Assembly: GCA_029007315.1 (NCBI GenBank)
Contig: JAQXHO010000105.1
Location: forward strand, 1 to 32,355
Length of the DNA: 32,355 nucleotides
Direction of reading: 5' to 3'
DNA from: Oscillospiraceae bacterium
GTDB lineage: Bacteria; Bacillota; Clostridia; Oscillospirales; Ruminococcaceae
Shown here: one piece after another, positions 15,453 through 22,854 of the stretch
How positions within the stretch are numbered: position 1 is the stretch's first letter
Layout of the letters: the number at the start of each line of letters is the position of its first letter
Program-made: the position numbers and the translations under genes
The notes under the pieces: generated by a model
The model's database searches: none
Told to the model about the DNA's origin: nothing
Seen by the model: the letters and a program-made list of their open reading frames with translations, nothing else

Positions 15453-15929
15453 TTATTTATGATATCTTCCGCCGCTTTGTATCTGGTAACTTCTGTAAAT
15501 CTGCTCATAAAGCATTACCCTTGCCAGCTGATGCGGAAAGGTCATGGGCGACATGGAAAGTCTGAGATCTGCTCTGCGTTTCACTTCATCGGAAAGTCCG
15601 TAGGAACTGCCTATTATAAATGTCACCGTGCTGTCGCCGGTTATGCCGGCAGAGGAAAGCTTTTCTGAAAGCGCTGTACTGTCCATAAGCTTTCCTTCAA
15701 TGCACATGGCTATGCAGTAGCCTTTCATGCGTTTTATAAGCTGCTGTCCTTCTTTTTCAAGGGCGGCGGCTATTTCCTTTTCGGACGCCTTTTCCGAAAG
15801 CTGCACAGGTTCAAGCTCGGTACAGCTGAAATTACAGAATCTTGAAAGCCTTTTCTCATATTCCGCCGCTGCATCTCTCAGATATTTTTCCTTTAGTCTG
15901 CCATAGGCAAGTATCTGTATTGTCTGCAT
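15453..15929 (-). CDS. rlmH: 23S rRNA (pseudouridine1915-N3)-methyltransferase RlmH
   Basis: RlmH is a SPOUT-class methyltransferase that methylates pseudouridine 1915 in helix 69 of 23S rRNA on assembled ribosomes. The 158 aa length is standard. Conserved blocks are FIIGSSYGLSDEVKRRADLRLSMSPMTFPHQLARVMLYEQIYRSYQI and the terminal GGRYHK, which form the SAM-binding knot and active site. Its start overlaps the stop of walJ by one base. It is the last gene of the gntR-ABC operon; a palindromic element lies directly after its stop and may end the transcript. Confidence 0.96.
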   Translation of the reverse strand: MQTIQILAYGRLKEKYLRDAAAEYEKRLSRFCNFSCTELEPVQLSEKASEKEIAAALEKEGQQLIKRMKGYCIAMCIEGKLMDSTALSEKLSSAGITGDSTVTFIIGSSYGLSDEVKRRADLRLSMSPMTFPHQLARVMLYEQIYRSYQIQSGGRYHK

Positions 15930-16717
15930 TAAAAAATCACCGCCTTTTCAAGTCCTGTTCTGTCTGCCACATAAAGAAGATAGTCAACGCCCTGTTTATG
16001 CTCCCTGTCAAGATATTCTGTTACAGTTTTCCGTGCAAGAAAGGGCGTGTTGTTTTCCTCGCTGAGATGTCCCAGTATCAGTCTGGTGGTGCCTTCATCT
16101 ATTAGCCGAACAGCTTCCTCTCCGCAGTTTATATTGGATAAATGTCCCTCTCTGCCTGCAATTCTCGCTTTCAGGCACAATGGATAGGAGCCGTTTTTCA
16201 GCATAACAGGGTCGTAATTCGATTCCAGCAGAACAAGGTCACTGCCCTTTACGCCCTTATGTACCTCATCTGTAACGTGACCTAAATCTGTACAGACGGA
16301 ACACACACGTTCCTCCGGAGTTTCTATCCGGTATCCGCAGCTGCCCTCAGCGTCATGGTCCGTGGGAAATGCCCTTACGGAAAAGTCACCTATATCAAGG
16401 GATCCCTCTCTGAAAATACCGCCGAAATATTCATCTGTGATATGTCCTGCCCGGAGAAGCTCTGTCATTGTTCCCTCGGTGGCATAGACTTTTGTTCCCA
16501 GTCTTTTGCAAAGCACCCTCAGCCCTTTTATATGGTCGCTGTGGGTGTGGGTTATGAGTATTCCCGATACAGAGCATTCGGGAATATCACGGGCAGACAT
16601 TGCGGAAATCACCTGTTTGCAGGACATTCCTGCGTCTATCAGCAGGGACTGCTTTCCGGAACGCACTATGGAAACATTGCCCTTGCTGCCGCTGAATAGT
16701 GAGTAGAATTTTGCCAA
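15929..16717 (-). CDS. walJ: metallo-beta-lactamase fold hydrolase, WalJ/YycJ family
   Basis: This 262 aa protein has the WalJ/YycJ pattern: FSGSKGNVSIVRSG, LLIDAGMSC, the metal site THTHSDHIKGL (HxHxDH), TDHDAEGSCGYRI, LLESNYDP, GREGHLSN and LGHLSEENNTP. Family members are predicted 5'-3' DNA exonucleases linked to cell-wall control when beside walKR. The start is TTG at 16717 (MAKFYSLF), chosen because AAGGAAGGA lies seven bases upstream and no ATG fits. It is 15 bases after the ABC permease stop and overlaps rlmH by one base. Here it is not beside walKR but in an ABC transporter operon; walJ-rlmH adjacency is common in Firmicutes. Confidence 0.85.
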   Translation of the reverse strand: MAKFYSLFSGSKGNVSIVRSGKQSLLIDAGMSCKQVISAMSARDIPECSVSGILITHTHSDHIKGLRVLCKRLGTKVYATEGTMTELLRAGHITDEYFGGIFREGSLDIGDFSVRAFPTDHDAEGSCGYRIETPEERVCSVCTDLGHVTDEVHKGVKGSDLVLLESNYDPVMLKNGSYPLCLKARIAGREGHLSNINCGEEAVRLIDEGTTRLILGHLSEENNTPFLARKTVTEYLDREHKQGVDYLLYVADRTGLEKAVIF

Positions 16718-16732
16718 TGTTTTTTCCTTCCT

Positions 16733-17464
16733 TTACACGTAGCTTTCCTCACGGGGCGTTTCGTTCTTTGTTTTGTAAATTTTCCTCTGGCGGACGCAGT
16801 TTCTCACGCCCACATAGGATAACACTCTTGCCAGCAGACCAATTGCGGCAGATGCAATGAATATACCGGATATAAGGGCAGTGTTTCCGAAAATTTCCGG
16901 AACGTCTTCATATATGAGTATTGTAGCCATCATATATGCGCCTGTGCATACGCCGTAAGCGGCAATATACAGGATAACGCTTACCACTTTGCCTGTAATG
17001 CCATAGGACTTGAAGCCTGTTCTTGTGGCAACATAAAACAATATGGATAAAAAAGCATATATAATAAACATTGCAGACATTTTCAGCAGAATTCCACTGC
17101 CATAGCCTGCGGCAAGCATCATAACAGCGTCGATCACTGCCACTGAAGCTATCAGAAAGTCGCACAGCAGCATCATGGCAGAAGGCATTTTGTCAAGTTT
17201 CACCGGCATTGCCACAAGAAGCTTGTAATAATTACCGAAGCTGGTGGCAACAGATACGGCAGAAACCAGCAGCACCACTACAAATGCAACGCAGGATACA
17301 TTCCAGAGAGTATTTTCATTTCCTCCGAAAATATGCATATCATAGCCTGTAAAGGCATTCACCGCATTTATGGCAGTGCAGAACAGTATCATGCAGGGAA
17401 ACATACTGCCCAGACCCATAAGCTTTATGCTGTGAAGCATAGATTTCACTGTACTTTTATTCAT
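16733..17464 (-). CDS. ABC transporter membrane subunit (second permease)
   Basis: The start is the ATG at 17464 (MNKSTVKSMLHSIKLMG) with AAGGAGGAC four bases upstream; the ORF track start at 17533 lies inside the preceding gene. The 243 aa product has six predicted membrane segments (such as SVSVATSFGNYYKLLVAM, VAVIDAVMMLAAGYGSGILL, MFIIYAFLSILFYV) and no soluble domain. It pairs with the other permease and the YtrB-like ATPase in the same operon. The family is a poorly defined ABC-2-like group; the exported substrate is unknown. Confidence 0.75.
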   Translation of the reverse strand: MNKSTVKSMLHSIKLMGLGSMFPCMILFCTAINAVNAFTGYDMHIFGGNENTLWNVSCVAFVVVLLVSAVSVATSFGNYYKLLVAMPVKLDKMPSAMMLLCDFLIASVAVIDAVMMLAAGYGSGILLKMSAMFIIYAFLSILFYVATRTGFKSYGITGKVVSVILYIAAYGVCTGAYMMATILIYEDVPEIFGNTALISGIFIASAAIGLLARVLSYVGVRNCVRQRKIYKTKNETPREESYV

Positions 17465-17474
17465 TTTGTCCTCC

Positions 17475-18272
17475 TTAAAAAATCCAGTAACCGTTCTTTT
17501 CACGCTTTTCCACGTAAAGCTTTTCAACTGCAAAAACCGCTGCTATGCAAAGCACTGCAAGTATTATACAGGGCAGTCCTGCAATGGCGCAGAAAGGCTC
17601 TGACAGGATAAATTCATCGAAAAGTCCCAGCATACAGCCGATCCAAAATATATAGAAAGCTGCAAGGATCACTCCGAACGCCTTCTGCACAGCTTCATTT
17701 TTCACTCCGAAAACGCCGAAATTTGCACAGTACATTCCGACAATGAACATCACTGCCACTATTGTGGAAACGCTTGCCATTCCTCCTGCATAATAAAGCT
17801 CAGGCTTCAGCATAACGCAAACATTCATGATAATTCCCGGCGCAATTCCGAAGAATACAAATATGCAGAAATATCTGAAAGTCTGTCTGAAAAGAGAGAT
17901 TTTTTTCACAGGCATATGAAGAAATGTTTCAAAAATACTTACGCATCCTCCAAGCATTGCCTTCTGCTTTGTTTCCGCATTTTTCATCACTTTCAGATAG
18001 GGAAGACTGGAATTAAGGGCGAAAATAAAGAATGACATAAATGTTCCGCTGAATGTTATTGACGAAACAGACTGGAAGCCGTCCTCAAACAATCCCTCCG
18101 GATTTAAAATAATGCTTACACAAACCACTCCCAGCAGAATCAGAGAAAAGATAAAAAATACTATCGTAAGAACTGCATTTGACTGTCCTGATACTGCCTT
18201 TCTTGCGGCGTTTACACGCCTTTCACCAGACCATTTCGGGTTATATTTGACCTGCTCTTTAACCTTAGCCAT
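17475..18272 (-). CDS. ABC transporter membrane subunit (first permease)
   Basis: The start is the ATG at 18272 (MAKVKEQVKYNPKWSG); GGAGGAGAGG lies upstream inside the ATPase gene, whose 3' end overlaps by 8 bases. The 265 aa product begins with a basic cytosolic tail, then about six membrane segments, including AVLTIVFFIFSLILLGVVCV and FVFFGIAPGIIMNVCVML, ending LAVLCIAAVFAVEKLYVEKREKNGYWIF. A midsection FLHMPVKKISLF resembles the coupling region of YtrC/ABC-2-like permeases. Together with its neighbours it forms a GntR-controlled exporter. Substrate unknown. Confidence 0.75.
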   Translation of the reverse strand: MAKVKEQVKYNPKWSGERRVNAARKAVSGQSNAVLTIVFFIFSLILLGVVCVSIILNPEGLFEDGFQSVSSITFSGTFMSFFIFALNSSLPYLKVMKNAETKQKAMLGGCVSIFETFLHMPVKKISLFRQTFRYFCIFVFFGIAPGIIMNVCVMLKPELYYAGGMASVSTIVAVMFIVGMYCANFGVFGVKNEAVQKAFGVILAAFYIFWIGCMLGLFDEFILSEPFCAIAGLPCIILAVLCIAAVFAVEKLYVEKREKNGYWIF

Positions 18273-19164
18273 TGTTATCCTCTCCTCCAAGCTCCACTAT
18301 CTCATCACGGTGACCCCAGATGCTGAATGTAAGCAGATTCTCAATATTCGGTGTATGTACAGAAACATTTTCAAATCTGTCAAGGTATTCTCTCTTAACA
18401 AGCGCCTCGAAATTCTGTGTGCCTCTCCGTACTCCTGTGCAGAGTTTTGTATTCGATGAATCAAGACTTGCAAGATTTCCGCTTATAACAGCGTATTTAT
18501 CCTCTATCTTATCAATAGCCATGCTCTCTGTAACCTTGCCGTCAATAAGCAGTGTAACGCTGTCTGCTATCTTATCAAGATCTCCTGTAATATGGGTCGA
18601 AAACAGAACTGCACGTTCGCCTTCCTCCACTATTTCACGAAGAATATCCAGCACCTCTATTCTTGCTACTGGGTCCAGTCCTGCTGTAGGCTCGTCCAGT
18701 ATCAGCATATCCGGGTGATGTGCCAGTGCAAGGGCAAGCATTGCCTTTGTTTTCATGCCCTTTGAATATTCGCTGAATTTCTTTTTTGCAGGAAGCTTCC
18801 ACATTCTTGCGTATTTCTCGAAAAGCTCCTGATCCCAGTTCTTATACACATGAGCAAATGCCTTTGCATACTTCTTTATGTTTGAGTTTACCAGAAGAAA
18901 ATCTTCGTCGGAAACATAGCCTATTCTCTCCTTGGCTTCAACTTCCTCTTTGATATTGTCCATGCCGAAAATACGGATATTTCCCTCGTTTCTGTCCATG
19001 GCATTCAGTATAAGCTTTATAAGAGTTGTTTTGCCTGCGCCGTTTTCACCTACAAGGCCCATTACCATGCCTTTTTCAATGCTGAAGGACACCTTGTCAA
19101 GTGTAAATCCCTCGTATTTCTTGGTAACATTCTCCACTTCAAGTGCATATCTGTTATTCATCAT
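18265..19164 (-). CDS. ABC transporter ATP-binding protein (YtrB/BcrA-like)
   Basis: This 299 aa ATPase has a Walker A GLVGENGAGKTTLIK, a degenerate signature YSKGMKTKAMLALAL, Walker B MLILDEPTAGLDP and the switch histidine in VLFSTHITGDLDKIAD. This signature is usual in ATPases partnered with GntR/YtrA regulators. A C-terminal regulatory stretch of about 80 residues follows. The track start is a GTG at 19170; AAGGA has better spacing to the ATG at 19164 (MMNNRYALEV), which overlaps the gntR stop in ATGA. It powers the two permeases. It could export an antimicrobial or be part of an envelope-stress response. Confidence 0.9.
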   Translation of the reverse strand: MMNNRYALEVENVTKKYEGFTLDKVSFSIEKGMVMGLVGENGAGKTTLIKLILNAMDRNEGNIRIFGMDNIKEEVEAKERIGYVSDEDFLLVNSNIKKYAKAFAHVYKNWDQELFEKYARMWKLPAKKKFSEYSKGMKTKAMLALALAHHPDMLILDEPTAGLDPVARIEVLDILREIVEEGERAVLFSTHITGDLDKIADSVTLLIDGKVTESMAIDKIEDKYAVISGNLASLDSSNTKLCTGVRRGTQNFEALVKREYLDRFENVSVHTPNIENLLTFSIWGHRDEIVELGGEDNNG

Positions 19165-19553
19165 TTCCACAGTTCCTTTCTGTTGTCATTATAAACTTCA
19201 TTTATGATCTCTATGATTCTTTCCTTGTCTGCGCCGGCTTTTCTGCATTCCTCTGCGCAGCTTCCCAGCTTTTCAAGATTTTCAGTAAGCCTGCTGTCCT
19301 GAAGCTCGGTAAGCCTGTCAAGCCTTACAAAGGTACCCTTTCCCGATACCGTATAAACAAATCCCTCATGCTCAAGGTCGATATATGCCCGCTTCGTTGT
19401 AATGGCGCTTACGTTCAGATCCTTTGCCAGCTGTCTTACACTGGGCAGCATATCTCCGTTTTTGAATTCGCCCTCATATATCGCCTTTCGTATTCCCTCT
19501 TCTATCTGCTCATACATAGGCTTGTCGCTCGTATAGCTGATGATTATGTTCAT
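19161..19553 (-). CDS. GntR-family regulator, YtrA subfamily
   Basis: This 130 aa protein has a winged helix at residues 10-75: MYEQIEEGIRKAIYEGEFKNGDMLPSVRQLAKDLNVSAITTKRAYIDLEHEGFVYTVSGKGTFV. This is the classic GntR DNA-binding domain. A short helical tail (about 50 residues) is typical of the YtrA subfamily, which has no large ligand domain. AAAGGAG precedes the ATG. It is the first gene of the ABC operon and lies directly behind a promoter buried in a 41-bp near-perfect palindrome, so it is very likely an autorepressor of the transporter. Confidence 0.93.
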   Translation of the reverse strand: MNIIISYTSDKPMYEQIEEGIRKAIYEGEFKNGDMLPSVRQLAKDLNVSAITTKRAYIDLEHEGFVYTVSGKGTFVRLDRLTELQDSRLTENLEKLGSCAEECRKAGADKERIIEIINEVYNDNRKELWK

Positions 19554-19571
19554 TGTGCATCTCCTTTCCCG

Positions 19572-19612
19572 GGTGATATACTGTGTATATCTGATATATA
19601 CAGTATATCACC
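19572..19612. promoter_or_regulatory. 41-bp palindromic operator of the GntR/YtrA regulator
   Basis: GGTGATATACTGT (19572-19584) and its exact reverse complement ACAGTATATCACC (19600-19612) flank a 15-base centre that is also nearly symmetric (GTATAT/ATATATAC). The right arm covers the -10 element of the operon promoter. Long AT-rich palindromes of this kind are typical YtrA-type operators. Confidence 0.8.
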
Positions 19613-19630
19613 TATATACACGCTTGTCAA
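19602..19630 (-). promoter_or_regulatory. sigma-A promoter of the gntR-ABC-walJ-rlmH operon
   Basis: On the minus strand TTGACA (19625-19630) and TATACT (19602-19607) are 17 bases apart. The operator overlaps the -10 and the start region, consistent with repression by steric block. Confidence 0.78.
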
Positions 19631-19639
19631 GGCTTTTTT

Positions 19640-19687
19640 CAAAAAAAATAAAAAAATCTGCCCCGGCGTTCTTCACACCGGGGCAGA
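19640..19687 (-). terminator. rho-independent terminator after yabR
   Basis: On the minus strand CTGCCCCGG and CCGGGGCAG form a perfect 9-bp stem, followed by ATTTTTTTATTTTTTTT. It ends the tmcAL-to-yabR transcript, just before the gntR promoter. Confidence 0.92.
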
Positions 19688-19694
19688 ATATGTA

Positions 19695-20150
19695 TCACTT
19701 GCGTCTTGAATGGTTTTTTCTCTCGGTATTGCGTTTGATATCGCACATACGCTCTTCGCTGTTCTGCTTGAAACGGCTGAGCATATCTTCAAATGACATT
19801 TCGCTCTGAGGAGTCTTTTTTTTCGGTTCCCAGACATTGGGACGCTGAGCCTCTGCTTCACGTTCACGTCTGGGCATTGCAGCCTTGGGTGCCTTCGGCG
19901 GTTCCGGCTCTGCCTGTTTCATGGAGAGGCTTATTTTGCCGTTGTCGCCTATTGAAATAACCTTTACCTTTACTGACTGTCCTTCTTTTACAAAGTCACG
20001 TATCTCGCTTACATAGCTTCTGGAAATCTCGGAAATGTGAACCATTCCCATGATCTTCTGATTTTCCGGATTTGCAATATCCACAAAAATTCCGTATTTT
20101 GCAATGCTCTTAACCGTGCCGTCGTAAATCTTTCCGTTCTCTACCTGCAT
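19695..20150 (-). CDS. S1-domain RNA-binding protein (YabR-like)
   Basis: Residues 1-70 are an S1 OB-fold domain: YDGTVKSIAKYGIFVDIANP, GMVHISEISRSYVSEIRDFVKEGQSVKVKVISIGDNGKISLSMKQ. The rest is a Pro/Arg/Lys-rich tail with a short helix SEMSFEDMLSRFKQNSEERM. YabR proteins follow divIC in Bacillus, as here, and bind RNA or ribosomes; the precise role is unclear. I prefer the ATG at 20150 (MQVENGKIYDGT), which matches the family start and has GGAG three bases upstream. The ATG at 20171, five bases after the divIC stop, is an alternative with no Shine-Dalgarno. Confidence 0.88.
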   Translation of the reverse strand: MQVENGKIYDGTVKSIAKYGIFVDIANPENQKIMGMVHISEISRSYVSEIRDFVKEGQSVKVKVISIGDNGKISLSMKQAEPEPPKAPKAAMPRREREAEAQRPNVWEPKKKTPQSEMSFEDMLSRFKQNSEERMCDIKRNTERKNHSRRK

Positions 20151-20176
20151 TTGCTCCAATAATCCCTTCATTAAAT

Positions 20177-20530
20177 TTAGTTCCGTGAGGTATCATAAAA
20201 CCGGAATTCGTCCGGATAAGCGTATCCATAACCCTCTCTTGCCAGCTTTTCCATATATCTGTCGGTATCTCCGCTGTCCAGAATACGGGCAAGGTCTTCG
20301 TTCTCCGCTTCAAGCTCATTTATCTGACTTTCAAGTTCACGAAGCTCAGCTTTTTTCTCAGCAATACTGGACTGAACGCTTATTATAAGAACAGTACAGC
20401 CGACTATTGCAGCAGCTGCGGCAGTTCTCTGAAGTATACGGAAAATAAACTTAGGCTTTGATACTGCCCTTCGTGCCGCCCTTTTCTGGGCAGCAGTCCT
20501 GCGTTTATTTGTCTTTTTTCTCTGTGCCAC
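20177..20530 (-). CDS. divIC: septum formation initiator, DivIC/FtsB family
   Basis: This 117 aa protein has the DivIC layout: a basic cytosolic N terminus (QRKKTNKRRTAAQKRAARRA), one membrane segment near residue 40 (TAAAAAIVGCTVLIISV), an extracellular coiled coil (AEKKAELRELESQINELEAENEDLARILDSG) and a C-terminal LAREGYGYAYPDEFRFYD. DivIC forms a complex with FtsL and DivIB in the divisome. No ATG fits the conserved part; the GTG at 20530 with AGGA upstream gives MAQRKKTNKR and overlaps yabQ by 26 bases. The order yabP-yabQ-divIC-yabR is the same as in Bacillus. Confidence 0.87.
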   Translation of the reverse strand: MAQRKKTNKRRTAAQKRAARRAVSKPKFIFRILQRTAAAAAIVGCTVLIISVQSSIAEKKAELRELESQINELEAENEDLARILDSGDTDRYMEKLAREGYGYAYPDEFRFYDTSRN

Positions 20531-21053
20531 GCTTTTTCCTGCCCCTTTCTCCTTCTTTATTAAAGATATTATACAACATTTTCTGCGGTGCAATCAAGAG
20601 GGCTGACCAAATATTCTTACTCTTTTTCTGAATTTTGGCGTTTTTTACAAATTTACGTGTGCATTTTTCATACATACGCATACAAGGCTTGCTTATGGGT
20701 GATATTATCCATTTCAGAAAGCACAGTACTGCCGACAATATCCGTGACAGAAGCCTTACAAAAGGATTTCCGAGAAGCAATCTCCACAGGACAAACCCCA
20801 GAATGCTCCCTGCAATGTAGAATACTCTGAAATCACCCTTTGCAAATGCGGTTGTAAAGCAGATTATGCAGCCTGCCCACAGAACAATGAAAACAATATC
20901 TTCAATTGCAGCAGCTGCCGCTTTGTGAGGGATAATCAGTCTTACGGCACGGAAAATGTCGAAAAGAAGCTCCATTCCGCAGCCAAGGAGAACTGCTCCG
21001 AAAAACAAAAGCAGTTCCTCCCGCACTGTCAGAAACGTATCCGGGATAATCAT
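20505..21053 (-). CDS. yabQ: spore cortex biosynthesis protein YabQ
   Basis: YabQ is a membrane protein needed for cortex formation in Bacillus. The 182 aa product has several hydrophobic segments: VREELLLFFGAVLLGCGMELLFDIFRAVRLI, the family core, then IEDIVFIVLWAGCIICFTTAFAKGDFRVFYIAGSILGFVLWRLL. The C terminus is basic and cytosolic. Its ATG overlaps the yabP stop by one base (TGATG), and its 3' end overlaps divIC. Together with yabP it marks the lineage as spore forming. Confidence 0.92.
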   Translation of the reverse strand: MIIPDTFLTVREELLLFFGAVLLGCGMELLFDIFRAVRLIIPHKAAAAAIEDIVFIVLWAGCIICFTTAFAKGDFRVFYIAGSILGFVLWRLLLGNPFVRLLSRILSAVLCFLKWIISPISKPCMRMYEKCTRKFVKNAKIQKKSKNIWSALLIAPQKMLYNIFNKEGERGRKKRGTEKKDK

Positions 21054-21337
21054 CAGCGAAAAAGCTTTCCGAAGGCTGACAGCGGTCCGGTTTTATCCCG
21101 GTCGCCGTAAATAAGGGACCAGATATCACCGCTTATTTTCATATCACCGCTTTCAAGGCTCACTCCGTCAACGTGGAGATTCCTGCCCTTTACGGTAAGC
21201 TCGCCCAGTTCCGTATAAAGTCTTATCAGACGTTCATCAAAGCAGTCAACATCTGTAACTCCGGACAGGCTTATGTTCTTTCTGTCCTCCAGTATGAGAT
21301 TATGGTGCTTTTCCGTTTTCTGCTGCGGCTGTTTCAT
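21053..21337 (-). CDS. yabP: sporulation protein YabP
   Basis: YabP is a small forespore-outer-membrane associated protein required for cortex assembly. The family pattern is HNLILEDRKNISLSGVTDVDCFDERLIRLYTELGELTVKGRNLHVDGVSLESGDMKISGDI, filling most of the protein. The ATG at 21337 (MKQPQQ, 94 aa) is preferred over 21346 because AAAGGA is then nine bases upstream. It is coupled to yabQ. Only 53 bases separate it from rnhA; I see no clear sigma-E promoter there. Confidence 0.92.
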   Translation of the reverse strand: MKQPQQKTEKHHNLILEDRKNISLSGVTDVDCFDERLIRLYTELGELTVKGRNLHVDGVSLESGDMKISGDIWSLIYGDRDKTGPLSAFGKLFR

Positions 21338-21390
21338 AGCATTCATTCCTTTCCCGGCTTTTGTATAAGCCTATGAGAATGAATGCAGAA

Positions 21391-21828
21391 TTATGCCTGT
21401 CTGTCACGTTCTGCCACGGCAAGTCTGTCGCAGCGTTCGTTTTCCGGATGACCTGCGTGACCCTTCACCCAGATAAATTCAACGCTGTGGCGTTCCAGCA
21501 GAGGTAAAAGCTGCTCCCACAGGTCAACGTTAAGCGCCGGTTTTTTGTCGGATTTTATCCAGCCCTTTTTCTTCCAGCCGTAAACCCAGCCTTTTGTAAT
21601 GCTGTCCACAACATATTTGCTGTCAGTGGTGAGAATTACTTTGCAGGGTTCTTTAAGAGCTGACAGCGCCGCAATAACGGCTGACAGTTCCATGCGGTTA
21701 TTTGTTGTGGAGCTTTCACCGCCGGAAAGTTCCTTCTCAGCGGTGCCGTATCTCAGGACTGCGCCCCAGCCTCCGGGTCCGGGATTTCCGCTGCAGGCGC
21801 CGTCTGTAAATATTTCAACTTCTTTCAT
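21391..21828 (-). CDS. rnhA: ribonuclease HI
   Basis: RNase HI cleaves RNA in RNA-DNA hybrids. The 145 aa length is normal. The catalytic DEDD residues are all present: D9 in [17 protein letters not shown]47 in TTNNRMEL, D69 in LTTDSKYV, D134 in [10 protein letters not shown]124 in VKGHAGH is the assisting loop. AAAGGA precedes the ATG. It lies 15 bases after the C39-like gene and is co-transcribed with it and the yabP genes. Confidence 0.96.
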   Translation of the reverse strand: MKEVEIFTDGACSGNPGPGGWGAVLRYGTAEKELSGGESSTTNNRMELSAVIAALSALKEPCKVILTTDSKYVVDSITKGWVYGWKKKGWIKSDKKPALNVDLWEQLLPLLERHSVEFIWVKGHAGHPENERCDRLAVAERDRQA

Positions 21829-21843
21829 CCGGTATAGTCCTTT

Positions 21844-22842
21844 TTAATAGATAATAACAGCCTGTTTGTAAAGGGCGTTGTAGGAAGTCTTGAACATTCC
21901 CATTTCATATGTCACTTCGCCCTGGAGAGGATCAATAACAGTTACGGTGCCGTTATCCATATCATATCCTGTAAGCACCACGCAGGTGGCATTGGGTATC
22001 CAGTAAACGTCCTGCTTTGATGTGCCTAAGCTGACTGTTGAAGTGGTTGTTTCAGCGGCGGTATCTGATGAAACACCTGTTCCCGTAAAACCTGCCGCAG
22101 GTGCTGTTGTAACTGCCGGCATGGTTACGCTTCCTCCGCTGTAAACGGTAAAGCAGTATTCTTCCTTCCGCAGTTCAAGATTACGGTTTATCCATACAAG
22201 CACAGGGTAATCGCTGGCAACACGAAGCAGAACATCTTCGAAATTGTCTGCATTGAGGGTCTTTACATTTTTTCCTCCGCCCTGGGAAGAAATATAGCGC
22301 TGTGCTGCGTCCACCACAACAGGAGCAAAGCAGCCCATTCCGTCCTCTTCAAAGGGAGATCCTATAAATGCCTGTGAAAATGTAGCTTCTCCTCGTTCGG
22401 CACATTTCAGGTAGTCACGGGCAAGAATTTCCTTATTCACATCATATCCCAGATGCTGCAGAACCATTGCCAGTGATGTAATCTCATCACCTGTAGGAAG
22501 CTCCGGCTTCTGATTTATGGCTGTTACATCTATCTGATGAGATGAGGGCAGATCCGGTACAAGGGTTTCAGCAGGCATAACGCTTTCTGTAACGGTACGT
22601 GAAGTTACGGCTGAGGAAGATATTGTACCGGTGGTTGATGAGGTATCTTCCTCTGAATTTCCGCCGCTTCCGCAGGCACATCTTATACAGCTGGCACAGC
22701 CGCTTGACAGAAGGAATATTATCACCAGCAGAACTATGAGTCCGCCTATTCTGCGTCTTCTCAGCTGTTTTCTTGTTACACGTTTTTTAGGCCGCTGTGC
22801 AGAGCCGGCATTTGAGCCGCCTGACTGTCTGTTTTCTTCCAT
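21844..22842 (-). CDS. membrane-anchored C39-like (peptidase C39_2 fold) protein lacking catalytic residues
   Basis: This 332 aa protein has a Gly/Ser/Arg-rich cytosolic N terminus, a membrane segment at 33-46 (GGLIVLLVIIFLLSSG), a Cys cluster (CASCIRCACG) and a Ser/Thr-rich stalk to about 100. Residues 107-332 match the C39_2 papain-like fold: NQKPELPTGDEITSLAMVLQH, FAPVVVDAAQRY, DYPVLVWINRNL, CVVLTGYDMDNGTVTVIDPLQG. In active members the first block reads TGCE and the third begins HxVVL. Here the Cys is Asp119 and the His is Thr286, so peptidase activity is probably lost. A Thr/Ser/Ala-rich insert sits at about 235-275. GGAGG precedes the ATG; tmcAL is 12 bases upstream. Confidence 0.78.
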   Translation of the reverse strand: MEENRQSGGSNAGSAQRPKKRVTRKQLRRRRIGGLIVLLVIIFLLSSGCASCIRCACGSGGNSEEDTSSTTGTISSSAVTSRTVTESVMPAETLVPDLPSSHQIDVTAINQKPELPTGDEITSLAMVLQHLGYDVNKEILARDYLKCAERGEATFSQAFIGSPFEEDGMGCFAPVVVDAAQRYISSQGGGKNVKTLNADNFEDVLLRVASDYPVLVWINRNLELRKEEYCFTVYSGGSVTMPAVTTAPAAGFTGTGVSSDTAAETTTSTVSLGTSKQDVYWIPNATCVVLTGYDMDNGTVTVIDPLQGEVTYEMGMFKTSYNALYKQAVIIY

Positions 22843-22854
22843 GGTATCTCCTCC

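Noticed and set aside
15222-15565. plus-strand ORFs crossing the palindromic element (75 and 103 aa)
   Set aside because: They result from open frames through the inverted repeats and antisense rlmH; no start signal or protein pattern supports them.
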